Positions 1 through 7,716 of a DNA stretch of 16,204 nucleotides are shown here, one piece after another (the first letter of the stretch is position 1; every line of letters starts with the position of its first letter). The DNA lies in the NCBI GenBank assembly GCA_030698645.1, contig JAUYMV010000104.1:1-16204 (forward strand), read 5' to 3'. The notes below the pieces were generated by a model, which was not told the DNA's origin, searched no databases, and saw only the letters and a program-made list of their open reading frames with translations. The position numbers and the translations under genes were made by a program. This DNA comes from Mesorhizobium sp. (lineage in GTDB: Bacteria; Pseudomonadota; Alphaproteobacteria; Rhizobiales; Rhizobiaceae).

Positions 1-125
1 GCGCCCTGCGTGACGGCCGCGACGTCGACCTGCGCGGGTTGTTCCCGCAACGCCCACCAGGCGGCCCCCGCCAGCGCGAGCGTGACGGCGCCGGCGAGGA
101 TGCGTTTCGGCCATGGATTCTTCAT
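1..125 (-). CDS. Periplasmic adaptor subunit (HlyD/RND-type membrane fusion protein), N-terminal fragment
   Basis: Only the first 41 codons are present; the gene continues past the left edge. The start is ATG at 125, three bases after the stop of the FtsX permease gene, so the two are almost certainly cotranscribed. The protein begins MKNPWPKRILAGAVTLALAG, a basic N-terminus followed by one hydrophobic segment (about residues 9-25), then REQPAQVDVAAVTQG. A single N-terminal anchor followed by a 'V-x-V-A-x-V-x-x-G' strand is how membrane fusion proteins of the HlyD/MacA type begin. Such proteins link an inner-membrane transporter to an outer-membrane channel. The family call rests on this short stretch plus the context of an MacB-like ATPase and FtsX permease. 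The substrate cannot be told. Confidence 0.72.
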   Translation of the reverse strand, partial: MKNPWPKRILAGAVTLALAGAAWWALREQPAQVDVAAVTQG

Positions 126-128
126 GGA

Positions 129-2489
129 TCAGTCCCTTGTCTTGAGGACGCGCACGAGATCGAGCCGGTCGATGCGGCGGCGCACGATCAGCGCGGAGAG
201 TAGCGCGATCGCCACGACCACCAGGCTCGCCAATGCGAAGGTCGAGCGGTTGATGATGAACGGTATGCGAAACAGGTCGCTTTCGAAACCGCGCACCACC
301 GACCAGGAAAACCCCCAGCCGAGGGCCCAGCCAAGCGGCTGCGCGAGCGCGACGATGACGGCGAGTTCGGTCAGCAGGACGCCGGAGACCTCGCCGCGCG
401 TGAAGCCGAGAACGCGCAGGCTCGCCAGTTCGCGCGCGCGCTCGGAAAGCTGGATGCGCGCGGAATTGTAGACGACGCCGAAAGTGATGATCACGGCAAG
501 CGCGGTGTAAACGCTCGTCATGATGGTGATGTTCTCCTGGATCGTCTCACGAAACCGGGTCCGAGAGACCGCCTGCAAGGCGATCCCGCCGATCGCCGGC
601 GTCGACTTCACGGCCGCGTAGAGCTCTGGCAGTCGCGACGTGTCCAGGGCGACGCGGACTCCGGACAGACGCGGTCCGTCGCCGATCAGCCTGTCGAGCG
701 CCTCCGGGTGCATGTAGACGGCAAGGCCGACATAGCTCTGGACGATCGCGGAGACGGCCGCCTTCGAACGGCGGCCGCCATATTCGAGAAGGTCGACATC
801 GATGACGTCGCCGACCGACAGGCCGAGTATCGCAGCGACGCGCTCCGAGATCATCAGCCCCGCCACAGGCGCTGCGACCGGCGCCAGATTTCTGTCGAGC
901 ACACGCGCCAGGTCCGCATCGGGGGCTATCGTGGTGATTGCGAGGCGGCGCTCGCGATGGGCCTTGCGCAAGACCACCTGGGTGGCGCGAAAGCCTTCCG
1001 CCCGCATGACGCCGGGAAGCCGCATCGCCGCCTGCAGCGCATCCGGCGCGCGCGGTGAAGCAAAGACGAGCGTGGCGTCCTGGCGCTCGGTGCGGAAGAA
1101 GACGGTGTCGATCATGTAGGAGATCGAGTCGAACGAAAAGAGCGCGGTGATGAGTAGCGCCACCGCGAAGGAGGTTCCGAGCGTCGTCAGCGCCGCGCGG
1201 ATCGGCCAGCGCAACAGATGGCGCATCGCCATCAGCGAGAGCTGCGACATGCCGCGCGCCAGTCCGGGAACTCCGGAAAGAACCGACCGGTAGAGCGTCG
1301 GCGCTGGCGCCTGCATGGCGACGGCCGGCGGAAGGCGGACCACGCCCCAGATCGCGCGCCCGCTGCCGACCAGCGCTGCAACCGCGCTGACCACCGCGGC
1401 AATCGCGTAGAGGTCGGCGCTCTGCCGGAAGACGAGAAAGGGGAACGAGAAGAACTCGCCATAGAGCCGCGTCATCCCGCGGCCGAGCAGGTTGCCAGAG
1501 ACCGAACCGACGATGATGCCGACAGCGGCGATCACGAGCGTCAGTTTCGCGTAGTGCCAGGCAATCGCGAACGAGGTGTAGCCGACGGCCTTCATCAGGC
1601 CCACCTGTTCTCGCTCGAGCGCGATCAGCCGCGTGAGGATCATGTTGACGAGGAAGGCGGAGACGAGGAGAAACACCGGCGGGATGACTGTCGCCATGGC
1701 GCGGAGCTGGATCAGTTCGTTGTCGAGGAAAGCATGCGACGTCTGGTCGGTGCGTTCGACCGCGCCGGTTCCCCCATAGGGCGTCAGCATGCGGTCGACG
1801 GCGTCGATCACGTCGGGCAGGCGGGCGCTGCGCTGCGTGCGAATTGCGACATCGTTGAAGGCACCCGCCATGTCGAACACGCCCTCCAGCGCCGATCGCG
1901 GCATGTAGAGGACGCCGAACCGGCGCGGGTCCGGCACCATGTCGCCCGGCCCGATAGCGTAGATGAACTCTGGCGAAAGCACGATGGCGGTGACGGTCAG
2001 GAGCCGCTTGCGCCCGTTCATCACCGCCGAGAGCCGGCTCCCCGGCACCATCTTGTGGGCGCTGGCGAAGCTGTCCAGTACGGCAATCTCCTGCCGGGCC
2101 GGATCCGGCCACCGCCCGCTGCGCAGGTAGAGCCGGTTGACCGAAGGCTCGCCGGCGTCCGGCACCGAGATCACCATGCCCGCGGCAGGCTCCACCATAC
2201 CCTCGATGTCGAGGATGATGGACCGGGCGATGCGCAGCTCGACCGCGCTTACGCCATCGATCCTCGACAGCGGCTCGCGCAGGCTCAGCGGCGCGCGCGT
2301 CGCCCCGGCGAAGACGGTGGCGAAGCGATAGCGGTCGTAGAACGCGCTGCGGGTCTCGTCGAGCGAGCGGTAGGCGCCGACAGAGGTGACAATCGTGGCC
2401 ACGCCGCATGCCATGACCAACGCGATCGCCAGGATCTGCGCCCACATCCGCAGCGCGTCGCGCAGGAGCTTTCGGTCGAGCACCGGCAT
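129..2489 (-). CDS. ABC transporter permease, duplicated FtsX domains (786 aa)
   Basis: Inner-membrane subunit of a type VII (MacB/LolCE-like) ABC system, which usually transmits mechanical force to the periplasm rather than forming a pore. The chain starts with a transmembrane helix (about residues 16-38) and a periplasmic domain (about 40-260). Three helices follow (about 266-290, 307-335 and 358-384). A second unit repeats the plan: a helix at 431-453, a periplasmic domain to about 650, and three helices (655-677, 703-730, 749-770). Each half carries the cytosolic FtsX signature after its second helix: [15 protein letters not shown] at 291-305 and [17 protein letters not shown] at 681-697. 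This internal duplication (8 helices) differs from the 4-helix MacB and DevC proteins. ATG at 2489 directly abuts the stop of the ATPase gene, which implies translational coupling. Partners are that ATPase and the downstream adaptor. The exported substrate is unknown. Confidence 0.9.
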   Translation of the reverse strand: MPVLDRKLLRDALRMWAQILAIALVMACGVATIVTSVGAYRSLDETRSAFYDRYRFATVFAGATRAPLSLREPLSRIDGVSAVELRIARSIILDIEGMVEPAAGMVISVPDAGEPSVNRLYLRSGRWPDPARQEIAVLDSFASAHKMVPGSRLSAVMNGRKRLLTVTAIVLSPEFIYAIGPGDMVPDPRRFGVLYMPRSALEGVFDMAGAFNDVAIRTQRSARLPDVIDAVDRMLTPYGGTGAVERTDQTSHAFLDNELIQLRAMATVIPPVFLLVSAFLVNMILTRLIALEREQVGLMKAVGYTSFAIAWHYAKLTLVIAAVGIIVGSVSGNLLGRGMTRLYGEFFSFPFLVFRQSADLYAIAAVVSAVAALVGSGRAIWGVVRLPPAVAMQAPAPTLYRSVLSGVPGLARGMSQLSLMAMRHLLRWPIRAALTTLGTSFAVALLITALFSFDSISYMIDTVFFRTERQDATLVFASPRAPDALQAAMRLPGVMRAEGFRATQVVLRKAHRERRLAITTIAPDADLARVLDRNLAPVAAPVAGLMISERVAAILGLSVGDVIDVDLLEYGGRRSKAAVSAIVQSYVGLAVYMHPEALDRLIGDGPRLSGVRVALDTSRLPELYAAVKSTPAIGGIALQAVSRTRFRETIQENITIMTSVYTALAVIITFGVVYNSARIQLSERARELASLRVLGFTRGEVSGVLLTELAVIVALAQPLGWALGWGFSWSVVRGFESDLFRIPFIINRSTFALASLVVVAIALLSALIVRRRIDRLDLVRVLKTRD

Positions 2490-3197
2490 CTACCAGCTCA
2501 CTTCCGAGGGTTGGAGGCGCTTTGCGTTGCGGCTGGTCTCGACGATCGCCCCGTCCCGGAACGAGACGACGCGATCGGCGATCTGCCGGATGATGGCGTT
2601 GTGGGTGATGATCGCCATCGTCGTGCCGAGCTCGCGGTTGATGCGCGACAGGGCTTCGAGGACGAGCACGCCGGTGCTGGAATCCAGCGCGCCGGTCGGC
2701 TCGTCGCACAACATCACATCCGGCCGCTTGGCGATCGCGCGCGCGATGGCCACGCGCTGCTGTTCGCCGCCCGAAAGCTGCGCGGGGAAGTGGCCCATGC
2801 GGTTTTGCAGTCCGACCATTGCCAGCGCCTCTTCCGGCGGCATCGGGTCGGGGGCGATCTCCGTCACGAGCGCCACGTTCTCCCACGCGGTCAAGCTCGG
2901 TATGAGGTTGTAGAACTGGAAGACGAAGCCGACATGGTCGCGGCGAAAGCGCGTCAGCTGCCGTTCCGAGCACGCCGTCAGTTCCAGGTCGCCGAACCAC
3001 GCCTGGCCCGAGGTCGCCTGGTCGAGGCCCCCAAGGATGTTCAGCAGCGTCGACTTGCCGCTGCCGGAAGGTCCGAGAAGCACCGTCATCTCGCCGCGAA
3101 ACAGCTCGAGGTCGACGCCGCGCAGAGCAAAGACATCGACTTCGCCGGAACGATAGATCTTCGTCAGTTGCTTCGCGTGGAGTATCCGCTCGTTCAC
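2490..3197 (-). CDS. ABC transporter ATP-binding protein, MacB/LolD type (235 aa)
   Basis: Cytosolic ATPase that powers the FtsX-type permease encoded next to it. All nucleotide-binding motifs are visible: Walker [10 protein letters not shown] (42-50), Q-loop at Q94, signature LSGGEQQR (141-148), Walker B VMLCDEP (161-167), D-loop GALD (169-172) and switch histidine H199 in ITHN. The DEPTGALD motif and the short 235-residue chain without a TOBE domain are typical of the LolD/MacB/FtsE branch that works with FtsX-like permeases. It is the first gene of the export operon, and its TAG stop at 2490 touches the permease ATG at 2489. I see no convincing promoter in the 177 bp separating it from the tRNA gene. 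The substrate is not predictable, and lipoprotein release (LolCDE) is unlikely because an HlyD adaptor is encoded in the operon. Confidence 0.92.
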   Translation of the reverse strand: MNERILHAKQLTKIYRSGEVDVFALRGVDLELFRGEMTVLLGPSGSGKSTLLNILGGLDQATSGQAWFGDLELTACSERQLTRFRRDHVGFVFQFYNLIPSLTAWENVALVTEIAPDPMPPEEALAMVGLQNRMGHFPAQLSGGEQQRVAIARAIAKRPDVMLCDEPTGALDSSTGVLVLEALSRINRELGTTMAIITHNAIIRQIADRVVSFRDGAIVETSRNAKRLQPSEVSW

Positions 3198-3374
3198 ATC
3201 TGCGCTCCGGTGAGGCCTACTCCCTACTGGATGCGGTCAGCGCCGCCTTGATACCGGTCAAATTCCGGTTCACGGCGTGCGATGGCCGCTACGCAACCAG
3301 AGTGTCCAAGGCAGGCAATCCATTTCGCGCCGCAGCGACGAAGAAGCAGATTGCAGCGATTTCAAAGAGACAGA

Positions 3375-3451
3375 TGGCGCGCCCGAAGAGATTCGAACTC
3401 CTGACCCCCAGATTCGTAGTCTGGTGCTCTATCCAGCTGAGCTACGGGCGC
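3375..3451 (-). tRNA. tRNA-Arg (anticodon ACG)
   Basis: A 77-nt cloverleaf folds on the minus strand. The acceptor stem is GCGCCCG/CGGGCGC, the D stem GCTC/GAGC, and the anticodon stem CCAGA/TCTGG with loop CTACGAA, so the anticodon is ACG. The variable loop is GGGTC and the T arm is AGGAG-TTCGAAT-CTCTT. The discriminator is G and CCA is encoded (3375-3377). ACG is normally edited to ICG and reads CGU/CGC/CGA arginine codons. The gene stands alone between the export operon and the kinase operon. A weak promoter candidate lies upstream (TTGCAA at 3537-3542 and TAGTTA at 3514-3519 on the minus strand, 17-bp spacing). No integrase gene or repeated 3' end, which would mark an integrated element, is visible nearby. 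Confidence 0.96.
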
Positions 3452-3592
3452 GCAAGGGCGGAGGTTGTGACAACCGCCACGGCCGGTCATACGACCGGTC
3501 ACGTCGAGCCGCGTAACTAACGGCTGAAGCGCGCGATTGCAAGCGCCGCTTTCGGAAATATCGCCGCGCCGCGCGCCGAGACCGGCGTTGCC

Positions 3593-5086
3593 TCAGGCCG
3601 GCCGCCGCAGCACGCCGCGCGCATCCTGCAGGACGACGGGCTGGTCCGGTATGGCGATGGCAAACACCGTGCGGCCACCGACGCTCTCGACGAGTTCGAT
3701 TGATCCGCCATGCGCGCGCACCAGTTCATGCGCGATGGCGAGGCCAAGTCCGGTGCCGCCGCTGCGCGCCGCGCCCCTGAACGCGGCAAACAGGTTCTCC
3801 CGCGCCCGCGGTGGCAGGCCCGGCCCGGTGTCCGTGACGATGATCCGGCTGACGCTGCCCTGCCGCTCGGCGGCGACCGACAGACGCCGCACGACCGCGC
3901 TTTCCTTGTCCATGCTCATCGCCTGGACGGCGTTGCGGCAGAGATTCATGAGGATGCGGAAGAGTTGTTCGGCGTCGGCGTCGATCTCGAAGCCCGGATT
4001 GACCTCGTTGGCGAATTCTATCGACGCTCCGGCCTCGATGCCGAGCAGGCCCTCGACCTCCTCGACGACCTGGCGCAGCCTGAGCCTGCGGCGCGACGGC
4101 GGCGCCTCCTGCGCGCGGCCATAGGCCAGCACGCTCTCGGTGTAGCCGACGGCCCGGTCGAGCGTGCGCACCAGCTTTGGCGCGAAGGCCTGCACCGAGG
4201 GATCCTTGACCAGGCGCAGGCGGTCGGAGATCAACTGCGCCGAAGCCAGAATGTTGCGCAGGTCGTGGTTGATCTTCGACACGGCGAGGCCGAGATTGGC
4301 GAGGTGCTTCTGTTCGGCAAGCGTCTTCTGGAGCTGTCGCTGCATGTCGGCAAGCTCGCGTTCGGCGACGCCCAGTTCGTCGAGCCGGGGATGCGGCCGG
4401 ATGACGCGCGACGGATCGTCGGGCGCCTCGGCGAAGGAAAGCATGGCGGAACGCATGCTCCTGATCGGCCGGACCATGATGCGGTCGATCGCTGTGAAGA
4501 CCAGCGCCGCGGTGATGAAGGAGATGATCAGGGACAGGATCGCGACATTGCGCGCATAGACCAGCATCGCGGTCCTCAGCCTGGCGTCGGGGATGACCAG
4601 TTCGAATACCTTGTCGCTGTCGCCGACCTTGCCGAAGACGCGCAGCACGCGGTCGCCGCCGTAAAGCACGGTCTCGAGCGCGCCCGAGATGGCGTCGAGC
4701 GGGCCGACCAGCCCGAGATCGATGTGCTCGTCGACCTGCGGCGGCATTTCGGACACCACGAGCAGGCGCGAATCCCCGCCGCTGCGCACCGCGACCGCCT
4801 TGGCGCCGAGCGCCGCCAGAACGTCGTTCTGCACGTTGCGCGGCAGGGTCGAGGCGTCATTGCCGACGAGCACGACGCTGGCGGTCGCCGCTGTCGCCAG
4901 GCGCTCCTCCAGCCAGCGCAGCCGGAAGTTCGCCACCGACGGGATGAAGATCAGGACTTCGGCGATGAGCACCGAGACGATGGTCAGGATCAGGAGCTTG
5001 GTCGACAGCCGACGCAGCCGCGGCACGGCTTCGCCGGCGCGCACGAGCGGCTGCTCCGCTTCCGATTCGATATCTCCGGCCGTCAT
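3593..5086 (-). CDS. Membrane sensor histidine kinase without an adjacent response regulator (497 aa)
   Basis: Two-component sensor kinase that would autophosphorylate on H274 and pass the phosphate to an unlinked regulator. The N-terminal helix is at about 30-50, a periplasmic sensor region at about 51-178, and a second helix at 179-201. A HAMP-like segment runs 202-255 (begins MVRPIRSMRSAM) with a short coiled coil leading to the H-box KINHDLRNILAS (271-282). The catalytic domain shows the N-box NLCRNAVQAM (381-390), G1 DTGPGLP (419-425) and G2 GGTGLGLAIA (443-452). ATG at 5086 lies 60 bp after the stop of the FAD oxidoreductase gene, which suggests a shared transcript. The upstream Shine-Dalgarno is weak (GGACAGG, ending at the start codon). 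The signal sensed is unknown. The nature of the cotranscribed genes points to an envelope or redox cue, by inference only. Confidence 0.93.
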   Translation of the reverse strand: MTAGDIESEAEQPLVRAGEAVPRLRRLSTKLLILTIVSVLIAEVLIFIPSVANFRLRWLEERLATAATASVVLVGNDASTLPRNVQNDVLAALGAKAVAVRSGGDSRLLVVSEMPPQVDEHIDLGLVGPLDAISGALETVLYGGDRVLRVFGKVGDSDKVFELVIPDARLRTAMLVYARNVAILSLIISFITAALVFTAIDRIMVRPIRSMRSAMLSFAEAPDDPSRVIRPHPRLDELGVAERELADMQRQLQKTLAEQKHLANLGLAVSKINHDLRNILASAQLISDRLRLVKDPSVQAFAPKLVRTLDRAVGYTESVLAYGRAQEAPPSRRRLRLRQVVEEVEGLLGIEAGASIEFANEVNPGFEIDADAEQLFRILMNLCRNAVQAMSMDKESAVVRRLSVAAERQGSVSRIIVTDTGPGLPPRARENLFAAFRGAARSGGTGLGLAIAHELVRAHGGSIELVESVGGRTVFAIAIPDQPVVLQDARGVLRRPA

Positions 5087-5146
5087 CCTGTCCGTCTCCG
5101 GGAACCGGCTCCAGCCGGCGACATGGCGTCGCGGTTCCGCACGGCC

Positions 5147-6574
5147 CTAGCCGAACATTCGCAGGAACCGGACGAGGCCGCGCACGACCGGCTTGCGGGT
5201 CGCCCCTGCAAAATAGGTGATCGCGGCGCGTTTGCCAATTTCGCTCATCGTCGGATAGGGCGGCACATAGCCGGCGATGTCGCGCACGCCCATGCCCTTT
5301 GAAACCGCCAGAGCATAGATGTTGATCATCTCGCCGGCATTCGCCCCGACGATAGAGGCGCCGAGGATCTTGCCGCGCGCGCTGGTGACCAGCTTGATGA
5401 AGCCGCCGGTGCGGTGCTCGGCCTGGGCGCGGTCGTTCTCGGCAAAGGGCCAGCGCAGGATGCGCACGCCCTTCAACTTCGCCAGCGCCTCGGCCTCGGT
5501 CATGCCGACATGGGCGAGTTCGGGATCTGTATAGGTGACCCACGGGATGATGGCGCGGTTCTCGGCGGCGCCGAGGCGAAACAGCAAGGGCCGGATGACT
5601 AGCCCGCCATGGTAGCCGGCAACATGGGTGAACTGCAGGCCGCCCGCGACGTCGCCGATGGCATAGACGCGCCGGTTGCTGGTGCGCAGCTTCGGCGTCA
5701 CCTTGATCCCCTTGCGATCGAAGGCGATGCCGGCCTTGCCGAGGTCGAGTCCCTCGACATTGGCCGCGCGGCCGACCGCCAGAAGAAGATGCGTGCCGTC
5801 GATCGCCTCGACGCCCTCGGCCGTGTCGACATGCACGCGCACGCCCGACTTGCCGCGTCTTTCGACGGCGGTGACCTTGGCGCCCTCGCGGATCACGATG
5901 TCCTCGGCGCGAAGGCTCTTCAGCACGTGGGCGGCGAGTTCCGGATCGTCCTTGCCAAGCGCTTTCATGCCTTCGAGCACGGTCACGTCGCAGCCGAGAC
6001 GGCGGTGCGCCTGCGCGAGTTCCATGCCGATCGGGCCGCCCCCGACGATGACGAGGTGGCCCGGCTTGCGGGTCTGCTCGAAGATCGTCTCGTTGGTGAG
6101 ATAGTCGACCGTGTCGAGCCCGGGGATCGGCGGCACGAGGGGCGAGGACCCGGTCGCCACGACGAAACGGCGGGCGCGGATTTCGAATTCGCCGGCGGTG
6201 ACGGTGCGCGGGCCAGTGAACTTCGCCTCGGCCTGGATGACATGGACGCCGAGTGCCGTGAATCGCTCGACCGAATCGTTCGGCGCGATCGCCGCGATGA
6301 CCGCCTTGACGTGCTGGTTGACCTTCCGGAAGTCGACCTCGGGTTCGACGTCCCTGATGCCGAAGCGGGCGCCGTGGCGCAGGGCGTGGGCCTGCTTGCC
6401 CGCCGCGATCAGCGCCTTGGACGGGACGCAGCCATAGTTCAGGCAGTCGCCGCCCATCAGGCCCTTCTCGACCAGCACGACGGGCACGCCGAAGGCGGCG
6501 GCGGCGGCGGCGACCGACAAGCCGCCGGAGCCGGCGCCGATGACGCAGATATCGGGTGTCAGTATCTTTGCCAT
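5147..6574 (-). CDS. MerA-like FAD-dependent pyridine nucleotide-disulfide oxidoreductase (475 aa)
   Basis: Class I flavin disulfide reductase. The FAD-binding GAGSGG is at 13-18 and the redox-active pair C44/C49 in GGDCLNYGCVPSK (41-53). An ATG(S)S-type segment is at 140-144, NAD(P)-binding GGGPIGMELA at 178-187, the second FAD motif AIGDVAGG at 305-312 and a dimerisation domain at about 343-475. In lipoamide dehydrogenase the C-terminal catalytic pair is a His-Glu (HPTxxE). Here the site reads YPTMSE, with Y440 and E445, as in mercuric reductase. The N-terminal heavy-metal domain and C-terminal Cys-Cys of MerA are both missing, so Hg(II) reduction is doubtful. The start is supported by GGGAGG (6580-6585), five bases before ATG at 6574. 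Its partner is the TVP38 protein 40 bp upstream; fusions of these two families are known in other bacteria. The true electron acceptor is unknown. Confidence 0.92.
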   Translation of the reverse strand: MAKILTPDICVIGAGSGGLSVAAAAAAFGVPVVLVEKGLMGGDCLNYGCVPSKALIAAGKQAHALRHGARFGIRDVEPEVDFRKVNQHVKAVIAAIAPNDSVERFTALGVHVIQAEAKFTGPRTVTAGEFEIRARRFVVATGSSPLVPPIPGLDTVDYLTNETIFEQTRKPGHLVIVGGGPIGMELAQAHRRLGCDVTVLEGMKALGKDDPELAAHVLKSLRAEDIVIREGAKVTAVERRGKSGVRVHVDTAEGVEAIDGTHLLLAVGRAANVEGLDLGKAGIAFDRKGIKVTPKLRTSNRRVYAIGDVAGGLQFTHVAGYHGGLVIRPLLFRLGAAENRAIIPWVTYTDPELAHVGMTEAEALAKLKGVRILRWPFAENDRAQAEHRTGGFIKLVTSARGKILGASIVGANAGEMINIYALAVSKGMGVRDIAGYVPPYPTMSEIGKRAAITYFAGATRKPVVRGLVRFLRMFG

Positions 6575-6614
6575 GGAGGCCTCCCGCGGTAAGCCGCCGG
6601 CAGGCGCCCGGCGA

Positions 6615-7385
6615 TCAGCCGGTGTTCCGGCTGCGTATCTTCCTTACGACGGTCGGTATCGCCGCAACAAGCGCCAGCGCCGCGAAGGCGAGCGTAATCT
6701 GAGGCGTCACGAGGTCGGTGACCGACGGCATCTGGCCGGATTCCTTCGCGGCGTCGAGCACACTGTCGATGCCCTGGCCGAGCCAGGCGTATGCGAAGGT
6801 GCCCGGCAGAATGCCGAGAAAGGTCGCCGCCACGTAGGCCCTCAGCGAGATGTTGAACAGCGCGGGCGCGATGTTCATCACGAAGAAAGGAAAAACCGGG
6901 GCCAGCCGCAGCACGAGCAGATAGCCGAAGGCGTCCTTTTCGAAGCCGGCGGCGAGACCGGCGGCCCTTCCGCCGATCCGCCGCGTGAGAAAGCCGCCAA
7001 AGGCCGAACGCGCCGCCAGAAAGAGCAGGGTCGCGCCAAGTGTCGCAGCGACCGCCACGGCCGCGCCGGCGGCGAGCCAGCCAAACAGGAAGCCGCCGAA
7101 TATCGTCAGCGCCGAGGCGACCGGGAAGGAGAACGTGACGGCAAGGACATAAATGACGAAGAAGCCGGCCAATGCCGACAGATAGTGCTGCGCAACATAG
7201 GCGTTCAGATCGTCACGACTTTCGGCGAGAAACGCCAGCGAGAAGTATTCGTGCCAGCCCATGGCGTAGCCAAGAGCGAACCCGGCCAGAATGACGGCGA
7301 TCGGCGCGTAGCGCCAGGCGCGCGCGCGCGCCGCCTTCAGTCGGGATTGCTGTTGGATCATGTGCGGAATCAGGGTGTCAGACAT
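6615..7385 (-). CDS. TVP38/TMEM64 family (VTT/DedA-like) membrane protein (256 aa)
   Basis: Integral inner-membrane protein of the VTT superfamily, to which DedA and eukaryotic TMEM41/VMP1-like lipid scramblases belong. Hydrophobic stretches lie at about 26-46, 70-92, 94-124, 155-175, 183-204 and 228-247. The re-entrant-loop style motif is seen in FSFPVASALTIFGGFLFG (85-102) and again in RLAPVFPFFVMNIAP (160-174) followed by GILPGTFAYAWLG (191-203). Two glycine/proline-rich hairpins of this kind define the VTT fold. A basic N-terminal segment (15-25) lies on the cytosolic side. It is the first gene of a likely three-gene operon with the MerA-like reductase and histidine kinase. The ATG at 7385 has only a weak Shine-Dalgarno; an in-frame ATG eight codons later (7361) is an alternative. 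Substrate and direction of transport are unknown. Confidence 0.9.
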   Translation of the reverse strand: MSDTLIPHMIQQQSRLKAARARAWRYAPIAVILAGFALGYAMGWHEYFSLAFLAESRDDLNAYVAQHYLSALAGFFVIYVLAVTFSFPVASALTIFGGFLFGWLAAGAAVAVAATLGATLLFLAARSAFGGFLTRRIGGRAAGLAAGFEKDAFGYLLVLRLAPVFPFFVMNIAPALFNISLRAYVAATFLGILPGTFAYAWLGQGIDSVLDAAKESGQMPSVTDLVTPQITLAFAALALVAAIPTVVRKIRSRNTG

Positions 7386-7471
7386 CGTTCAGATCCCAAG
7401 CATAGCGTTTTCTTGTGATCCGCGATGCACCGATCCGACCGGCAGGCCCGCCTGCGGCGTTATTTTTCCAG

Positions 7472-7507
7472 AATGATTCCAGGGTCATTTTCATACCATG
7501 CAAATGA
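7472..7507. promoter_or_regulatory. Overlapping inverted repeats, candidate operator upstream of the TVP38 operon
   Basis: AATGA (7472-7476) and TCATT (7485-7489) form an 18-bp inverted repeat with an 8-bp spacer. TCATTT (7485-7490) and AAATGA (7502-7507) form a second inverted repeat with an 11-bp spacer sharing the middle arm. The region is AT-richer than its surroundings and lies 87-122 bp upstream of the TVP38 start. Such nested arms are compatible with one or two transcription-factor dimers. No known box matches well: the spacing differs from the TGA-N9-TCA iron-responsive (RirA) operator. Function is inferred. Confidence 0.35.
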
Positions 7508-7574
7508 GCCTCCGGAAGCGGACGGACAAGCGCCTCGCGCGCGCGCTCACCGCGTATTGACAGGGCAGGCCACG

Positions 7575-7596
7575 GGCTTCACCGCTTCGTGAAGCC
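7575..7596. repeat. Perfect 8-bp inverted repeat (GGCTTCAC/GTGAAGCC)
   Basis: GGCTTCAC (7575-7582), loop CGCTTC (7583-7588), GTGAAGCC (7589-7596). It lies between the two divergent promoters and is not followed by a T tract, so it is not a typical terminator. It could be an operator or a folded RNA element if transcribed from an upstream promoter. Confidence 0.5.
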
Positions 7597-7641
7597 TCGA
7601 AAGCCCCGTCGAGCCCCGGGGACTGCCTCATTCGACGGGAA

Positions 7642-7669
7642 TTGACTCGGGCGCGCCGGCTGATTAAAA
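7642..7669 (+). promoter_or_regulatory. Candidate sigma-70 promoter for rpmH
   Basis: TTGACT (7642-7647) is a close match to the -35 consensus. TTAAAA (7664-7669) follows after 16 bp in an AT-rich patch that stands out in GC-rich DNA. Transcription from here would give a leader of about 110 nt before the rpmH ATG, containing the 7697-7716 hairpin. The -10 match is poor, so the assignment rests mainly on the -35 box and position. Confidence 0.4.
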
Positions 7670-7696
7670 GCCCGCACACGCTCGGGCTGCCAGTCC

Positions 7697-7716
7697 GGCG
7701 CAATTCTTGTTGCGCC
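7697..7716 (+). promoter_or_regulatory. Hairpin in the rpmH 5' leader
   Basis: GGCGCAA (7697-7703) and TTGCGCC (7710-7716) are perfectly complementary around a six-base loop TTCTTG. It lies about 70 nt before the rpmH start and would sit inside the leader mRNA. There is no following U tract, so a simple terminator is unlikely. It could affect mRNA stability or serve as a binding site for a regulator; neither is shown. Confidence 0.45.

Noticed and set aside
547..3000. 817-codon minus-strand frame overlapping the permease and ATPase genes
   Set aside because: It is out of frame with two genes that have clear domain motifs. It is Arg/Pro/Gly-rich, as expected from a shifted GC-rich coding sequence, and shows no family motif.
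1218..3251. 677-codon plus-strand frame antisense to the export operon
   Set aside because: Composition (His/Arg/Asp-rich) is typical of antisense frames in high-GC DNA, and it has no recognisable domain.
3198..3374. Possible integration (att) site or genomic island junction at the tRNA-Arg 3' end
   Set aside because: No integrase gene, no repeat of the tRNA 3' end and no change in composition within the window.
7443..7468. GC hairpin followed by a T-rich run, resembling a plus-strand terminator
   Set aside because: No plus-strand gene ends upstream of it; the stem is only 6 bp with a short loop, and the T run is interrupted. Probably part of the TVP38 leader or chance.
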